Assembly: GCF_900156645.1 (NCBI RefSeq)
Contig: NZ_FTOC01000004.1
Coordinates: 124,001 to 188,000 of the forward strand
From: Salimicrobium flavidum
GTDB taxonomy: Bacteria; Bacillota; Bacilli; Bacillales; Halobacillaceae
DNA length: 64,000 nt
Direction of reading: 5' to 3'
Positions 46,160 through 55,221 of this stretch are shown one piece after another (positions within the stretch are counted from its first letter, which is position 1; each line of letters opens with the position of its first letter). The notes under the pieces are model-generated. The model was not told where the DNA came from. It searched no databases and worked only from the letters and a program-made list of their open reading frames with translations. Position numbers and translations under genes: made by a program.

Positions 46160-47205
46160 TCAGTCGGAAGGAGAACTATATGAGAAGAATTCAGTATCCC
46201 CCTCTTCAGGAAGTAAGATGATTTTCCCGAACTTACCTTTTTCCTTGAAATATTGTTGCGCTTCTCGCGCTTTCTCCAAAGGGAACGTTTTATCAATGAC
46301 CGGACTTATCTTCCCTTCGGATATTGCTGTAATCATCTGTTTGAACTCTTCTCTCGTACCGAGCACCGAACCGTAGATGGTTATATGTTTCAAATAGACC
46401 GTTCTGAAGTCGAGCTGCGTCTTCTGACCCCCAGCAGAACCGGAAATACAAAATTTCCCGCCTTTTTTCAATACATGAATCGAAGTGGCGAACAACGCAT
46501 CACCGACAACGTCCAAGACAGAATCGATCACTTCTCCGTTCACCTGAAGAATCTCTTCGGCAAGGTTATCCGACTTATAGGATAGCACGTGAGAAGCTCC
46601 TAGTTCCTTCATTCTCCGTTCTTCCTCAAGGTCCCCGACGATAGCGATGACCTCCGCACCGAACACGTTTGCTGCTATCTGGACGTTCAAAGAACCTACA
46701 CCACCATTTGCACCGATGACCATCACCGTTTCCCCCGCCTTCACTTCAATCTGATTCACCATATGCCAAGCTGTAAGTCCGCTTACGGAGAAAGCAGCAC
46801 TCTTTGTATAATCAGCCAGAGGCATCTGAAAACACAAGTCTGCCGGCCATACTACATATTCCGCATATCCTCTGCGATATGCTCTGTTCCTTCTTCACCA
46901 CTTGAAGTGAACGGAAACAATACCACACTACGCTCTTTATAAGAGGAATTGACGCTCTTCCCGATTTCTACTACTTCCCCCGTTATATCAGACCCCGGCG
47001 TTCGCGGGAAGGTAACACCTTCCGGCCTCCAACCGGACTTCCCTCCTGTGCCATAGTCTCCTTCTCTCATCCAGATCTCTGTATTGTTGATTGCACAGGC
47101 CTTCACTTTCACAAGAACCTCTCCTTCTCCCGGTTCCGGCCTCGGCACATCTTTCATTTCCAACTTTTCTACATCACCATATCCTATTACCTGTACTGCT
47201 CTCAT
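46160..47205 (-). pseudogene. Frameshifted zinc-independent quinone/alcohol reductase (MDR family)
   Basis: The upstream part (to about 46870) has the GroES-like domain with RAVQVIGYGDVEKLEM, VKVKACAINNTE and RTPGSDITGEVVEIG. The rest follows in another frame with GLTAWHMVNQIEVKAGETVM, VIGANGGVGSLNVQIAA and GKISPVIDKTFPLEKAREA, a normal C-terminal half. One indel near 46865-46885 separates them. Read through, the chain AEYVVWPADLCFQM joins. ATG 47205 is preferred (GGGAGG 9 bases away). One frameshift only, so a sequencing error is possible. Confidence 0.72.
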
Positions 47206-47297
47206 TCTATTCATCCTCCCTGCTATGATTAATACGTATTACGTGTGGTTGTCTCTTTTCATTATACCTGCCTCATTTAAAAACGCATCCTTGAATC

Positions 47298-47326
47298 TTT
47301 ACATACCGCATGGGGTATGGTAATAT
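47298..47326 (+). promoter_or_regulatory. MFS promoter with CsoR/CstR-like palindrome
   Basis: TTTACA (47298), a 17-base spacer and TAATAT (47321). The spacer and -35 edge contain ATACCGCATGGGGTAT, an imperfect inverted repeat like CsoR-family operators (ATACCC..GGGTAT). No CsoR gene is in the window. Confidence 0.55.
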
Positions 47327-47362
47327 TCAACTATTGAAAATACAAAACTATGAGGTGCATGT

Positions 47363-48598
47363 ATGAATTCTACTACCCTTCAGGAACCAAAAGCCGGAGT
47401 GAAAGAAAATCTGGCCCAGTTCACACTTCTTGTAATTATAAACTTATTCGTCGGCTCCATGGTCGGACTCGAACGTACGATTCTTCCGATTATCGGAGAA
47501 GAACGTTTCGGTTTGGCCTCCATGAGCGCCGCTTTATCTTTTATCGTCAGTTTCGGATTCTCCAAGGCGATACTGAATCTCTTTGCAGGGAGTCTTGCTG
47601 ATCGATATGGAAGAAAACAGGTGCTGTTAGCCGGATGGCTCGTCGGATTGTTCGTACCGATCCTCGTCATTGTTGCCCACGCCTGGTGGGTAATTGTAGT
47701 TGCAAACGTACTGCTCGGGGTCAACCAGGCACTGACGTGGTCGATGACCGTCAATATGAAAGTCGATTTGGCTAAAACAACGCAGCGCGGCCTCGCTGTA
47801 GGGTTCAACGAATTCGCCGGTTATTTAGGGCTTGCGATCATGGCGGCCGTCTCCGGTTATGTCGCTTCGACTTATTCTCTAAGTCCCGAGCCTTTTTATA
47901 TCGGTATCGTAATCGTCATTATCGGTTTTATATTATCCCTTACTGTACAGAACACCGATCAGCACGTGAAAGCAGAAGCGAAGAAACAGAAAACCGCCAC
48001 GGAGTCCATTACGACCGGCGAGATCTTCAGACGGACTTCCTGGAAAAATCCCGACCTCTCGAGTAACAGCATCGCAGGTCTCACGACGAACTTAAAAGAC
48101 GGGATGGCCTGGGGTCTGTTCCCGATCTTTCTAGCTTCAGGCGGGCTCTCCGTCGGACAGATCGGTACTGTCGTAGCAGTCTATCCCGCTGCGTGGGGGA
48201 TCGTCCAACTCGTCACCGGTGTATGGAGTGACCGTATCGGGAGGAAAAACCTGATTGTAAGCGGCATGATTGTACAGGCGCTTTCCTTATGGTTCTTCCT
48301 TCTCGTCGACACATTCATCCTCTGGCTCGCGGCAGCGGCACTTCTCGGTGTCGGTACAGCCCTTGTCTATCCGGTGATTCTTGCTTCCATCAGTGACGTC
48401 GCCCGACCGGAATGGAGAGCTACGTCTATGGGTATCTACCGGTTCTGGAGAGACAGCGGGTATGCCTTTGGAGCACTGATTGCAGGGCTTCTCTCTGATA
48501 TGATAAGTGTCGAGTGGGCCATCGGTCTCGTAGCCTTCCTGCCTCTTCTTGCAGGAATTAATGCACTATTTCGGATGAAAGAAACCCTTTATATATAA
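47363..48598 (+). CDS. MFS transporter, sugar/metabolite-type
   Basis: A 411-residue carrier with 12 helices. The first loop has GSLADRYGRKQVLLAGW and the central one GVWSDRIGRKNLIVSG, the two repeated MFS motifs. A long cytoplasmic loop with basic residues (VKAEAKKQKTATES) splits the halves. TGAGGTGC lies 9 bases before the ATG. A CsoR-like site upstream suggests response to copper or sulfur stress, but this is inference. The substrate is unknown. Confidence 0.87.
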   Translation: MNSTTLQEPKAGVKENLAQFTLLVIINLFVGSMVGLERTILPIIGEERFGLASMSAALSFIVSFGFSKAILNLFAGSLADRYGRKQVLLAGWLVGLFVPILVIVAHAWWVIVVANVLLGVNQALTWSMTVNMKVDLAKTTQRGLAVGFNEFAGYLGLAIMAAVSGYVASTYSLSPEPFYIGIVIVIIGFILSLTVQNTDQHVKAEAKKQKTATESITTGEIFRRTSWKNPDLSSNSIAGLTTNLKDGMAWGLFPIFLASGGLSVGQIGTVVAVYPAAWGIVQLVTGVWSDRIGRKNLIVSGMIVQALSLWFFLLVDTFILWLAAAALLGVGTALVYPVILASISDVARPEWRATSMGIYRFWRDSGYAFGALIAGLLSDMISVEWAIGLVAFLPLLAGINALFRMKETLYI

Positions 48599-48618
48599 TT
48601 TAATGAACGGAAGAGGCG

Positions 48619-48653
48619 TAAAACCCCGAACAAAAAAATTGCTCGGGGTTTTA
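48619..48653. terminator. Bidirectional intrinsic terminator
   Basis: TAAAACCCCGA, an AT-rich 13-base loop and TCGGGGTTTTA. It is 20 bases after the MFS stop and 70 bases before the coiled-coil gene's stop on the opposite strand. Confidence 0.8.
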
Positions 48654-48721
48654 TGTGTGAGAATAGTTTTCCGGAACTTGTTTATACAAGGAAGTGGTGT
48701 TTGTGACGAACTCTTTCTATA

Positions 48722-49036
48722 TTAACCATTGTTCTCTTCTTCTATTTTCCTGATCATGAGTTCCGTCGATTTCTTCGAGGTTTCGAGCCAGGAGATTCTT
48801 TCCTCTTTTTCCGCTTGCTTTTCCTTCAACAAATCCAGGCTCTCTTCAAGGTCTTCCCTCACATCGGACTTGATGTCTTCATCCTTTATCCATCTTTCGA
48901 GCCTATCTATCTGAATATCTCTGAATTCTTTTTCTTTCCGGTACTCCTTTTTCAGTCGGGTCAATTCCTGATTCGTATCATCCAGGCCTCGCCGGAGCGT
49001 TCGTTTCCAATTTTCAAGATGCTCTCTCTCCTCCAT
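48722..49036 (-). CDS. Coiled-coil protein, 104 residues
   Basis: GGAGGCAGGAAG precedes the ATG. Almost the whole chain is a charged helix with heptad character (LTRLKKEYRKEKEFRDIQIDR, LEESLDLLKEKQAEKEERI). No membrane helix or signal. It stands alone, divergent from the GGDEF-EAL gene. I do not recognise a family. Confidence 0.72.
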   Translation of the reverse strand: MEEREHLENWKRTLRRGLDDTNQELTRLKKEYRKEKEFRDIQIDRLERWIKDEDIKSDVREDLEESLDLLKEKQAEKEERISWLETSKKSTELMIRKIEEENNG

Positions 49037-49168
49037 CGTAACTTCCTGCCTCCTACTTTTGTTTTCGTCATGAGTCCCATTAGGAAAGTATTAACATTAG
49101 TGTTTAATAACCGATAATAAACAGGACACTTCTCCCGTTACTTCTGTCTTAGGAAAGGACGTATACAT

Positions 49169-50998
49169 ATGAGTTTCTTGTTTATCTCTGCTTCAACAGT
49201 CGTTTTACTGCCTTTAAGTATCCGTATTCTATTGATGGCTACAGTCATTTTAGCATTTCTTCTATCTCTTATAGTAATCAAACGGGTCAAACGCCAACGT
49301 TCCAAGGCCGAAAACCGGTCCCGTTTCACCGACAAACTCAACACTACCATCGTTCGTTCCGCCAACGATGCGATCATCACTTTCGATGAACAGAAGACTA
49401 TACTATCATGGAACCGTTCAGCTGAAACCATTTTCGGCTATCAGCGCGACGAGATGATAGGTGAACTGCTCTCTACTGTGATGCCTGGAGGTGCCCTGGC
49501 GACCCTAACGGAAGAAAAGGAGCCCCGGGGCCAAGAAGAAAACCACAAAAATGTGGAGGAAACCGTGAAACTGGAGGGACTTCGCAAAACGGGGGACCTT
49601 TTCCCTCTCGAATTGTCCTTTTCTGTCGTCCAGAATGAGGGGGAACGTTATTTCATCGGTATCGCACGTGATATTTCCGAGAGAAAAGCATATAGAGAAA
49701 AGATCAAGCAGCTGGTTTACCGGGACGAGCTCACCTCTTTGCCGAACAGACGGATGCTTGAAGAAAAGCTGGAACAGGACCTGAAACTGGCCAAAGAGAC
49801 AAATTATCATCTCGGTGTGACCTTCATAGACATGGACCGTTTCAAACAAATCAATCATGTCTATGGCCACAAAGCCGGGGATGAATTATTGATAGCTATG
49901 GCATCACGTCTTGAAAAACGGTTGCCTGAGGAAGGTTTTCTGGCGAGGCAGAGTGGGGACGAGTTCATCATCGTTTATTATCCGGTACTCAAACAGGAAC
50001 AGCTTCAGCTCGCTGATTCGATTATCGGTGCTTTCCATTTGCCTTTCGAACTTGAAGAAGCCGGAACAGATGTCTATATGTCCCCCTCCATCGGAATGAG
50101 TCTTTACCCGGAAGATGGAGCCACCCCTGAGGAGCTGATCAAAAATGCGGACGTCGCCATGTACGAAGCGAAGAAAAACGGCGGAGGCCAGACCGTCTTC
50201 TTCATCGAGGATCTGAAAGAAGCGCTGACCGAAAAAGCGAGACTGGAACGGGATTTAAGAAGAGCTCTTGAAAACGATGAGCTTTTTTTGCATTTCCAGC
50301 CTCAGGTATCGGTCACAGGGGGAGGCATCACCGGGTTCGAAGCTCTGGTACGCTGGAAACATCCGGACTATGGAGTGATTCCTCCTAACACCTTCATTCC
50401 TATCGCTGAAGAAACTGGCCTTATCATAAGTATGGGGGAAGAAATCCTCCGGAAAGCTTGTCAGCAATTCACAGACTGGAAGGATGAAGGATATAGACCC
50501 GGGTGCTTATCCGTGAATATATCCACAGTTCAGTTCCGCCATCCGCAGTTTATGGACATGATCAAACAGACCCTTGCCACCCATTCGGTCGCTCCTTCTG
50601 AACTCATTCTGGAAATGACAGAGTCCGTAGTACAGGAAGTGGAAGAAGCATTTCCCGTCCTTCAGCAACTGCATCAGCTGGGAGTCCGGGTGGCGCTGGA
50701 TGATTTCGGAAAAGGGTATTCTTCCCTCAACTACTTGAAGAGCCTACCTCTCGATATTTTAAAAATCGACAAATCCTTCATCCAGGCTATCCATCTCGGT
50801 ACTCGTGAAAAAGCGATCATCGAAACGGTGATGAACCTCGGAACGAAACTGGAGATGCAGATAATCGCTGAAGGTGTGGAACGACCGGAGCAACTGGAGT
50901 ATTTGATACAAAGCCCATCCCTTACCTACCAGGGCTTCTACTTCAGCGCCCCTCTCCCACCTGAAAAGGTTCCGACAATACTTACCGACCCTATATGA
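49169..50998 (+). CDS. Membrane-bound PAS-GGDEF-EAL cyclic di-GMP enzyme
   Basis: A 609-residue protein. A short membrane anchor (about 1-38), a PAS domain (about 56-175; TILSWNRSAETIFGY), a diguanylate cyclase domain (175-340; signature RQSGDEF, an SGDEF variant usually still active) and an EAL phosphodiesterase domain (365-605). In the EAL domain the catalytic EALVRWK, NIS, DDFGKGYSSL and EGVE are complete, so hydrolysis looks intact. The cyclase I-site motif (RxxD) is not evident. The only obvious c-di-GMP protein in the window, in contrast with the decayed polysaccharide operon at its far left. Confidence 0.92.
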   Translation: MSFLFISASTVVLLPLSIRILLMATVILAFLLSLIVIKRVKRQRSKAENRSRFTDKLNTTIVRSANDAIITFDEQKTILSWNRSAETIFGYQRDEMIGELLSTVMPGGALATLTEEKEPRGQEENHKNVEETVKLEGLRKTGDLFPLELSFSVVQNEGERYFIGIARDISERKAYREKIKQLVYRDELTSLPNRRMLEEKLEQDLKLAKETNYHLGVTFIDMDRFKQINHVYGHKAGDELLIAMASRLEKRLPEEGFLARQSGDEFIIVYYPVLKQEQLQLADSIIGAFHLPFELEEAGTDVYMSPSIGMSLYPEDGATPEELIKNADVAMYEAKKNGGGQTVFFIEDLKEALTEKARLERDLRRALENDELFLHFQPQVSVTGGGITGFEALVRWKHPDYGVIPPNTFIPIAEETGLIISMGEEILRKACQQFTDWKDEGYRPGCLSVNISTVQFRHPQFMDMIKQTLATHSVAPSELILEMTESVVQEVEEAFPVLQQLHQLGVRVALDDFGKGYSSLNYLKSLPLDILKIDKSFIQAIHLGTREKAIIETVMNLGTKLEMQIIAEGVERPEQLEYLIQSPSLTYQGFYFSAPLPPEKVPTILTDPI

Positions 50999-51003
50999 AA
51001 AAC

Positions 51004-51043
51004 AGGTAGCCCTGCCGGAAGCTCTGCTCCAAGAGGGCTACCT
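51004..51043. terminator. Bidirectional intrinsic terminator
   Basis: AGGTAGCCCT, a 20-base loop and AGGGCTACCT. It lies just after the GGDEF-EAL stop and 4 bases after the XRE stop on the other strand. Confidence 0.75.
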
Positions 51044-51047
51044 ATCT

Positions 51048-51269
51048 TCATTCTGTCTCTTCTTCATCCGCAACGTATTCCAAAATATCCCCAGGCTGGC
51101 ATTCCAGCACTTCACAAATCCGTTCGAGGGTCGAAAACCGGATCGCTTTCGCTTTATCATTTTTTAAAATGGAAAGGTTCGCCATCGTGATCCCCACCCT
51201 CTCCGAGAGCTCCGTAACGCTCATTTTACGTTTTGCGAGCATAACATCTACGTGTATTCGAATGGCCAT
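51048..51269 (-). CDS. XRE/Cro-family small regulator, 73 residues
   Basis: A whole helix-turn-helix domain (MSVTELSERVGITMANLSIL, then FSTLERICEVLECQPGDILEY) of the YozG type. It follows a DUF2975 membrane gene by 11 bases. This pairing (YoaS/YozG in Bacillus) is common, and the membrane protein may control the regulator. AGGTGA precedes the ATG. Acidic C-terminus. Confidence 0.87.
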   Translation of the reverse strand: MAIRIHVDVMLAKRKMSVTELSERVGITMANLSILKNDKAKAIRFSTLERICEVLECQPGDILEYVADEEETE

Positions 51270-51280
51270 GATTATTCACC

Positions 51281-51757
51281 TCAGACCGTTAAGTCGTTTA
51301 CTGATTTGATGTCGACCGCGCTTTTCAACAGTTTCTGGAGAACCGCCGCAAAAGCAGCTATGACAAAGGAAGCGAAAATGATGATCAGACCGATAGCTAC
51401 TACCCCCGGGGCGTCGTCTTCATCTCCGATGATAAAAAGGAGTGGCATCATCAATACATACAGGCCGCTGATGACAGTGGCACAATATTTGATCACCTTC
51501 AGCGCTTTTACAGACACGAAGGAAAACGTCTGCTTCTTATCAATGAAGCCAAGCAGTTTCCACGCCTGAAAGAGGGCGATGAAATAAGCGATCTCTGTAA
51601 GATAAAGAGCCAGAGCAACAGCATAGCCGAAGGCGTCTATGTCCAGGTAATACATAACGACTTCCTTAATGAACCACGGTATCCACAGTGCACTGACTGC
51701 TACTACTGGTAAAGCCATAAGTATGAGTACAACTTTCAGAAAAATGGTTTCTCGCAT
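51281..51757 (-). CDS. DUF2975 membrane protein (YoaS-like), 158 residues
   Basis: Four membrane helices: about residues 7-30, 45-68, 90-110 and 120-145. The sequence KVVLILMALPVVAVSALWIP and FQAWKLLGFIDKKQTFS fit DUF2975. ATG 51757 has GGGAAGGGGC 6 bases upstream. An in-frame ATG at 51775 is less well placed. It is the first gene of the pair with the XRE regulator. Confidence 0.83.
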   Translation of the reverse strand: MRETIFLKVVLILMALPVVAVSALWIPWFIKEVVMYYLDIDAFGYAVALALYLTEIAYFIALFQAWKLLGFIDKKQTFSFVSVKALKVIKYCATVISGLYVLMMPLLFIIGDEDDAPGVVAIGLIIIFASFVIAAFAAVLQKLLKSAVDIKSVNDLTV

Positions 51758-51797
51758 TTTTAAGCCCCTTCCCATCCATGTACCTTAAGTATATGTG

Positions 51798-51824
51798 ATT
51801 ATTTATTGATTATAAATAAATAAT
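51798..51824. promoter_or_regulatory. AT-rich inverted repeat upstream of the DUF2975-XRE pair
   Basis: ATTATTTATT, a 6-base spacer and AAATAAATAAT lie 40 bases before the DUF2975 ATG. It may be the XRE operator or part of the promoter. Confidence 0.45.
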
Positions 51825-51849
51825 TATCGATAAGAATATGAACTATACA

Positions 51850-51877
51850 AAAAGCTCCCGGCGATCGCCGAGAGCTT
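51850..51877 (-). terminator. Hairpin terminator of the YeeE/YedE gene
   Basis: AAAGCTCCCGGCGATCGCCG then AGAGCTTT forms an almost continuous stem. On the minus strand TTTTTGTATAG follows. It is 20 bases after the stop at 51897. Confidence 0.78.
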
Positions 51878-51896
51878 TCCTCTATTATCCATTTTT

Positions 51897-53150
51897 TCAG
51901 CAGAATGAATCCTTCGACTTCGGTACCGACAGACCGAACAGTGGCCGGAGGTATAGAGCCACGAACGTACCAGCCAGCGCCAGTACTCCCCAGATGTAGC
52001 CGTGCAGGCTGAAGGAAGCGATCCCGCCGAAATATGCACCGATATTGCAACCGAATGCAAGACGCGCTCCATACCCGAGCATCAGTCCTCCGATGACCGA
52101 AGCCATCAAGTTTTTGATTGTGATACGGGTGAACCGGAACAGTCCCCCTGCGGCTGAAGCAAGGAACGCCCCGAGGATGACACCGAAGTTCAAAACAGTG
52201 GTGGAATCTGCGAAAATGGAAGACTGAAGAACTTCAGCGTTCGCTCCCTGCCAGTATCCCCAGCTGCTTACATCCACACCGAAGAACATCGCGACTTTCG
52301 AACCCCACAGAGCAAAAGCGCTTGTCACACCCCAAGGGGATCCACGAGCCATCAAGGTAAGAGCGTTCAGAACCGCAAGCACAATCGCTGCTGCAAACAA
52401 AGGCCAGGAACCGCGAAGTAGACGTTTCCATCCGCTCGTCGTCGGGACCGGAGCCATTTTCGGTGGACGCTTCTTCTTTTCAATGGCCATAGTGATCAGT
52501 GCCACCAGACCGAAAATAGCAAGCGACAAAATCCAGGCCCCTCCGTAACCGAGGCCGGTCGATGTTGCGAGAGAGACAGGTTCGAATGCTGGAAGTTCTT
52601 CTGTCCAAAAAGGCAGATGAGCCGCACCGATCGTAGAGCCTACAATGAAGAAAAACAGCGTGATGAACATGACGGAACGTCCGCCTCCGACCGCATACAA
52701 CGTACCAGAGGCACATCCACCACCGAGTTGCATGCCGATACCGAACATGAAAGCTCCTACGAATAAACTGACCCCGACCGGTGAAACGTAGCCGGATACG
52801 TCCTGACCGAAAAAGGACAACCCGAAAGCCAGAATCGGAGCAAATAACGTCACGGCAACAGCCAGCATCAGCATATGAGAGCGCATCGCCTGGCCATTAC
52901 CTACCGCCATCACTTTACGGAAGGCGGAGGTGAAACCGAATCTTGCGTGGAACAACGTGTACCCGAGACCGAGACCGAGAAGTAGTAATACAGGTTGGGC
53001 GAGAGCCTGGATAGCCATCAGATAGACGAACAGTATCGAGCTTACTGCTACTCCCCCCGCAATCAGTTTGGGTTGAGGATCATTCAACGCCACCTTTTCT
53101 TTTTCTACAGGTTCTTTCACTTCATCAACCGGTTGTACTCGGACACTCAT
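51897..53150 (-). CDS. YeeE/YedE-family (thiosulfate-type) transporter
   Basis: A 417-residue membrane protein of about 9-11 helices. The conserved cysteine motifs GGGCASG and AFGCNIGAYFGG typical of YeeE/YedE carriers are both present, as are two internal repeats. Relatives take up thiosulfate through cysteine-lined steps, so uptake of a reduced sulfur compound is inferred. ATG 53150 fits AAAGGATG better than ATG 53159, which touches it. No TusA or rhodanese gene is adjacent. Confidence 0.88.
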   Translation of the reverse strand: MSVRVQPVDEVKEPVEKEKVALNDPQPKLIAGGVAVSSILFVYLMAIQALAQPVLLLLGLGLGYTLFHARFGFTSAFRKVMAVGNGQAMRSHMLMLAVAVTLFAPILAFGLSFFGQDVSGYVSPVGVSLFVGAFMFGIGMQLGGGCASGTLYAVGGGRSVMFITLFFFIVGSTIGAAHLPFWTEELPAFEPVSLATSTGLGYGGAWILSLAIFGLVALITMAIEKKKRPPKMAPVPTTSGWKRLLRGSWPLFAAAIVLAVLNALTLMARGSPWGVTSAFALWGSKVAMFFGVDVSSWGYWQGANAEVLQSSIFADSTTVLNFGVILGAFLASAAGGLFRFTRITIKNLMASVIGGLMLGYGARLAFGCNIGAYFGGIASFSLHGYIWGVLALAGTFVALYLRPLFGLSVPKSKDSFC

Positions 53151-53189
53151 ATATGACATCCTTTCCCTATTAATTTACTCAGTTTTAAC

Positions 53190-53219
53190 ATCATACAATA
53201 CAATTCTCTTTAAAATCAA
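53190..53219 (-). promoter_or_regulatory. Promoter of the YeeE/YedE gene
   Basis: On the minus strand TTGATT (fwd 53214-53219), an 18-base spacer and TATGAT (fwd 53190-53195), 40 bases before ATG 53150. Confidence 0.6.
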
Positions 53220-53302
53220 CCAATTCACTCGGCTTTTGAAGAGAATGCTGTATAGAGTACTGGGTTAAGTCGGGAAAAGGATAGACATCCCTTACATCTC
53301 TT

Positions 53303-55093
53303 TCACTCTTCTTTTTTCGAATGTTTATCCGTGTAGTAAAATCGGGATACAAGAACTCCGACAGCTCCGATTAAAATGAATAGAATTCCTCGGATAATCG
53401 GATCCAGATAAGAAATATCCACTAATAAGGCTTTGGCGAGGGTGACAAAAATCCAAACCACAGCAAATATACGTAAAGACTGTTTCTGTAGATATATCCC
53501 CGACATCAGCACACCGATCGCAAACATCAACCAACTCACCGATACGAGTACATCACGATACGTGAAGAAATATTCGTAGGCACCGAGATGAACAACTCTT
53601 GTGAGTAACACTAACGTAAAACCGACAACCCCTATACCGGTGGATAAAACTCCGAACCGTCTGTTTTCTTTTGATATCGTATCTTCGTCTGACCTGAGTA
53701 ATCTGTAGAGAAGTACCGAAACCGCTATAAACAGGATCCCTTCAAAGAGGACACTAGTAAGTCCCCATTCCATCTCCACAATGTGATACAGAGTGGCGAG
53801 ACCGCTAATTCCGTACATGGAGCTCCCGATAAAGAGCTGAAGCGATGAATGGATTTTCACCCCGAGCCGGAATAGAAGATAAGACTCTGCAATAAATAAT
53901 AGGGTATAGCCTTCGTAATCGAAAAGAATTACGAGAAACACTGTAGCAGCGACTACCGAAAACAAGGTGTAGTAGTGGAAGAACCCCCCTTCTTTTCGCT
54001 TCATGGCAAGCACTCCATAGATCGACATAGCCGCAACGACCAGGGCTGTGTAAATGGAGAGATTCAGATTCAACCATCCGGCTTCATAAACGAAAGACGG
54101 CGTAAAGAGGGTTACACCCGCCCAGAAAAGTGCTGCTGCGTAACTTAGTGAAAGGAGCATGCCTTTTGATTTTACCGAAGCTTTTTCTGTATACGTCCCG
54201 GCTGAAAGCAGGACATGGATGATGATAATGAACACTGCAAACAGGTCTTCCTGAGTGAAGGTTCCGACGCTTTCCATCCCTGATTCAGCTAACGCGGTGA
54301 TGAGCGTGTAGAAAAAGAAAACGACAGGCGGAAGTAATGTCGCCACGTAGAGCACGATGATTTTTTTCTTTCTCCATGCATAGATACCCAGACATAAAGT
54401 AAGGAATACTTCATAAGTGAAGAATACAGCGAAGTTTCCTTCTTCACCCCCGACAAGAAAAGGAACAAGAAAGCCGGCGATTCCTAAATAGACGGCGAGT
54501 GCCTGAGACTTATGTATCTCTGCGAGTACGACACCCGAGCCTATGCACAGAACATACAGAAGAAAAGCGATCATCGGCGTGAAAAGATCATATAACACGG
54601 CCCCGGCAAAGGTCGCAAATATCCATATACCAGTTGCCCCACCAATCAATGTTATTCCAAGACCTCGACGTTCAGACGAAAGCTGTTTTTCTCCAAGGAA
54701 CAATAAAAACACAGAAGCAACATACCCCAATACAAGACGTATCGGTTCCGTAATCCAATTGTTCTCGACGGCTGATTGGAAAGCCCACAGCACACCTAAA
54801 AGAAGCACGATGATGAAGATCCGTGGTAACCACACCTGGCCGATCACCGATTCCCAGTCTTTGAAGTTCGGCTTCCGGAAAGAGGATTGTTTCTCGGAGA
54901 GGGGAGAATATTTTTCTTTCGGAGAGAGCCACTGGCGTTTATCCTGACCATGACTCTCGGGTTCCGGACGTTCTCCTTTCCCTCCTTCAGATTTCCTCTC
55001 TTCGTGAAGTAATTCCTTTATTTCTTTCATTTCAGCTTCCAATGAATCGAGACGTCTCGACAATTCTTCGTTGGTTTCATTTTCTTCAGACAC
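53303..55093 (-). CDS. DUF2339 multi-spanning membrane protein, 596 residues
   Basis: It starts at GTG with AAAGGGAGGG before. A coiled-coil N-terminus (ELSRRLDSLEAEMKEIKELL), a polar linker, then about fourteen or more membrane helices from residue 90 to the end, beginning GQVWLPRIFIIVLLLGVLWA. This plan matches DUF2339 membrane proteins, whose role is unknown. It is a single gene, downstream of nothing obvious and 85 bases before the HAD-type gene region on the same strand. Confidence 0.86.
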   Translation of the reverse strand: MSEENETNEELSRRLDSLEAEMKEIKELLHEERKSEGGKGERPEPESHGQDKRQWLSPKEKYSPLSEKQSSFRKPNFKDWESVIGQVWLPRIFIIVLLLGVLWAFQSAVENNWITEPIRLVLGYVASVFLLFLGEKQLSSERRGLGITLIGGATGIWIFATFAGAVLYDLFTPMIAFLLYVLCIGSGVVLAEIHKSQALAVYLGIAGFLVPFLVGGEEGNFAVFFTYEVFLTLCLGIYAWRKKKIIVLYVATLLPPVVFFFYTLITALAESGMESVGTFTQEDLFAVFIIIIHVLLSAGTYTEKASVKSKGMLLSLSYAAALFWAGVTLFTPSFVYEAGWLNLNLSIYTALVVAAMSIYGVLAMKRKEGGFFHYYTLFSVVAATVFLVILFDYEGYTLLFIAESYLLFRLGVKIHSSLQLFIGSSMYGISGLATLYHIVEMEWGLTSVLFEGILFIAVSVLLYRLLRSDEDTISKENRRFGVLSTGIGVVGFTLVLLTRVVHLGAYEYFFTYRDVLVSVSWLMFAIGVLMSGIYLQKQSLRIFAVVWIFVTLAKALLVDISYLDPIIRGILFILIGAVGVLVSRFYYTDKHSKKEE

Positions 55094-55221
55094 ACAATCC
55101 CTCCCTTTCTGGCAAAACTATTCCAACATGAAATATCACTGATTCTCTGTTTCCATGCTACAATATTTGGCAGTCAATAACCAGAAAGGGTCGATTTGGA
55201 AGACAGGAAATTATTATGATG

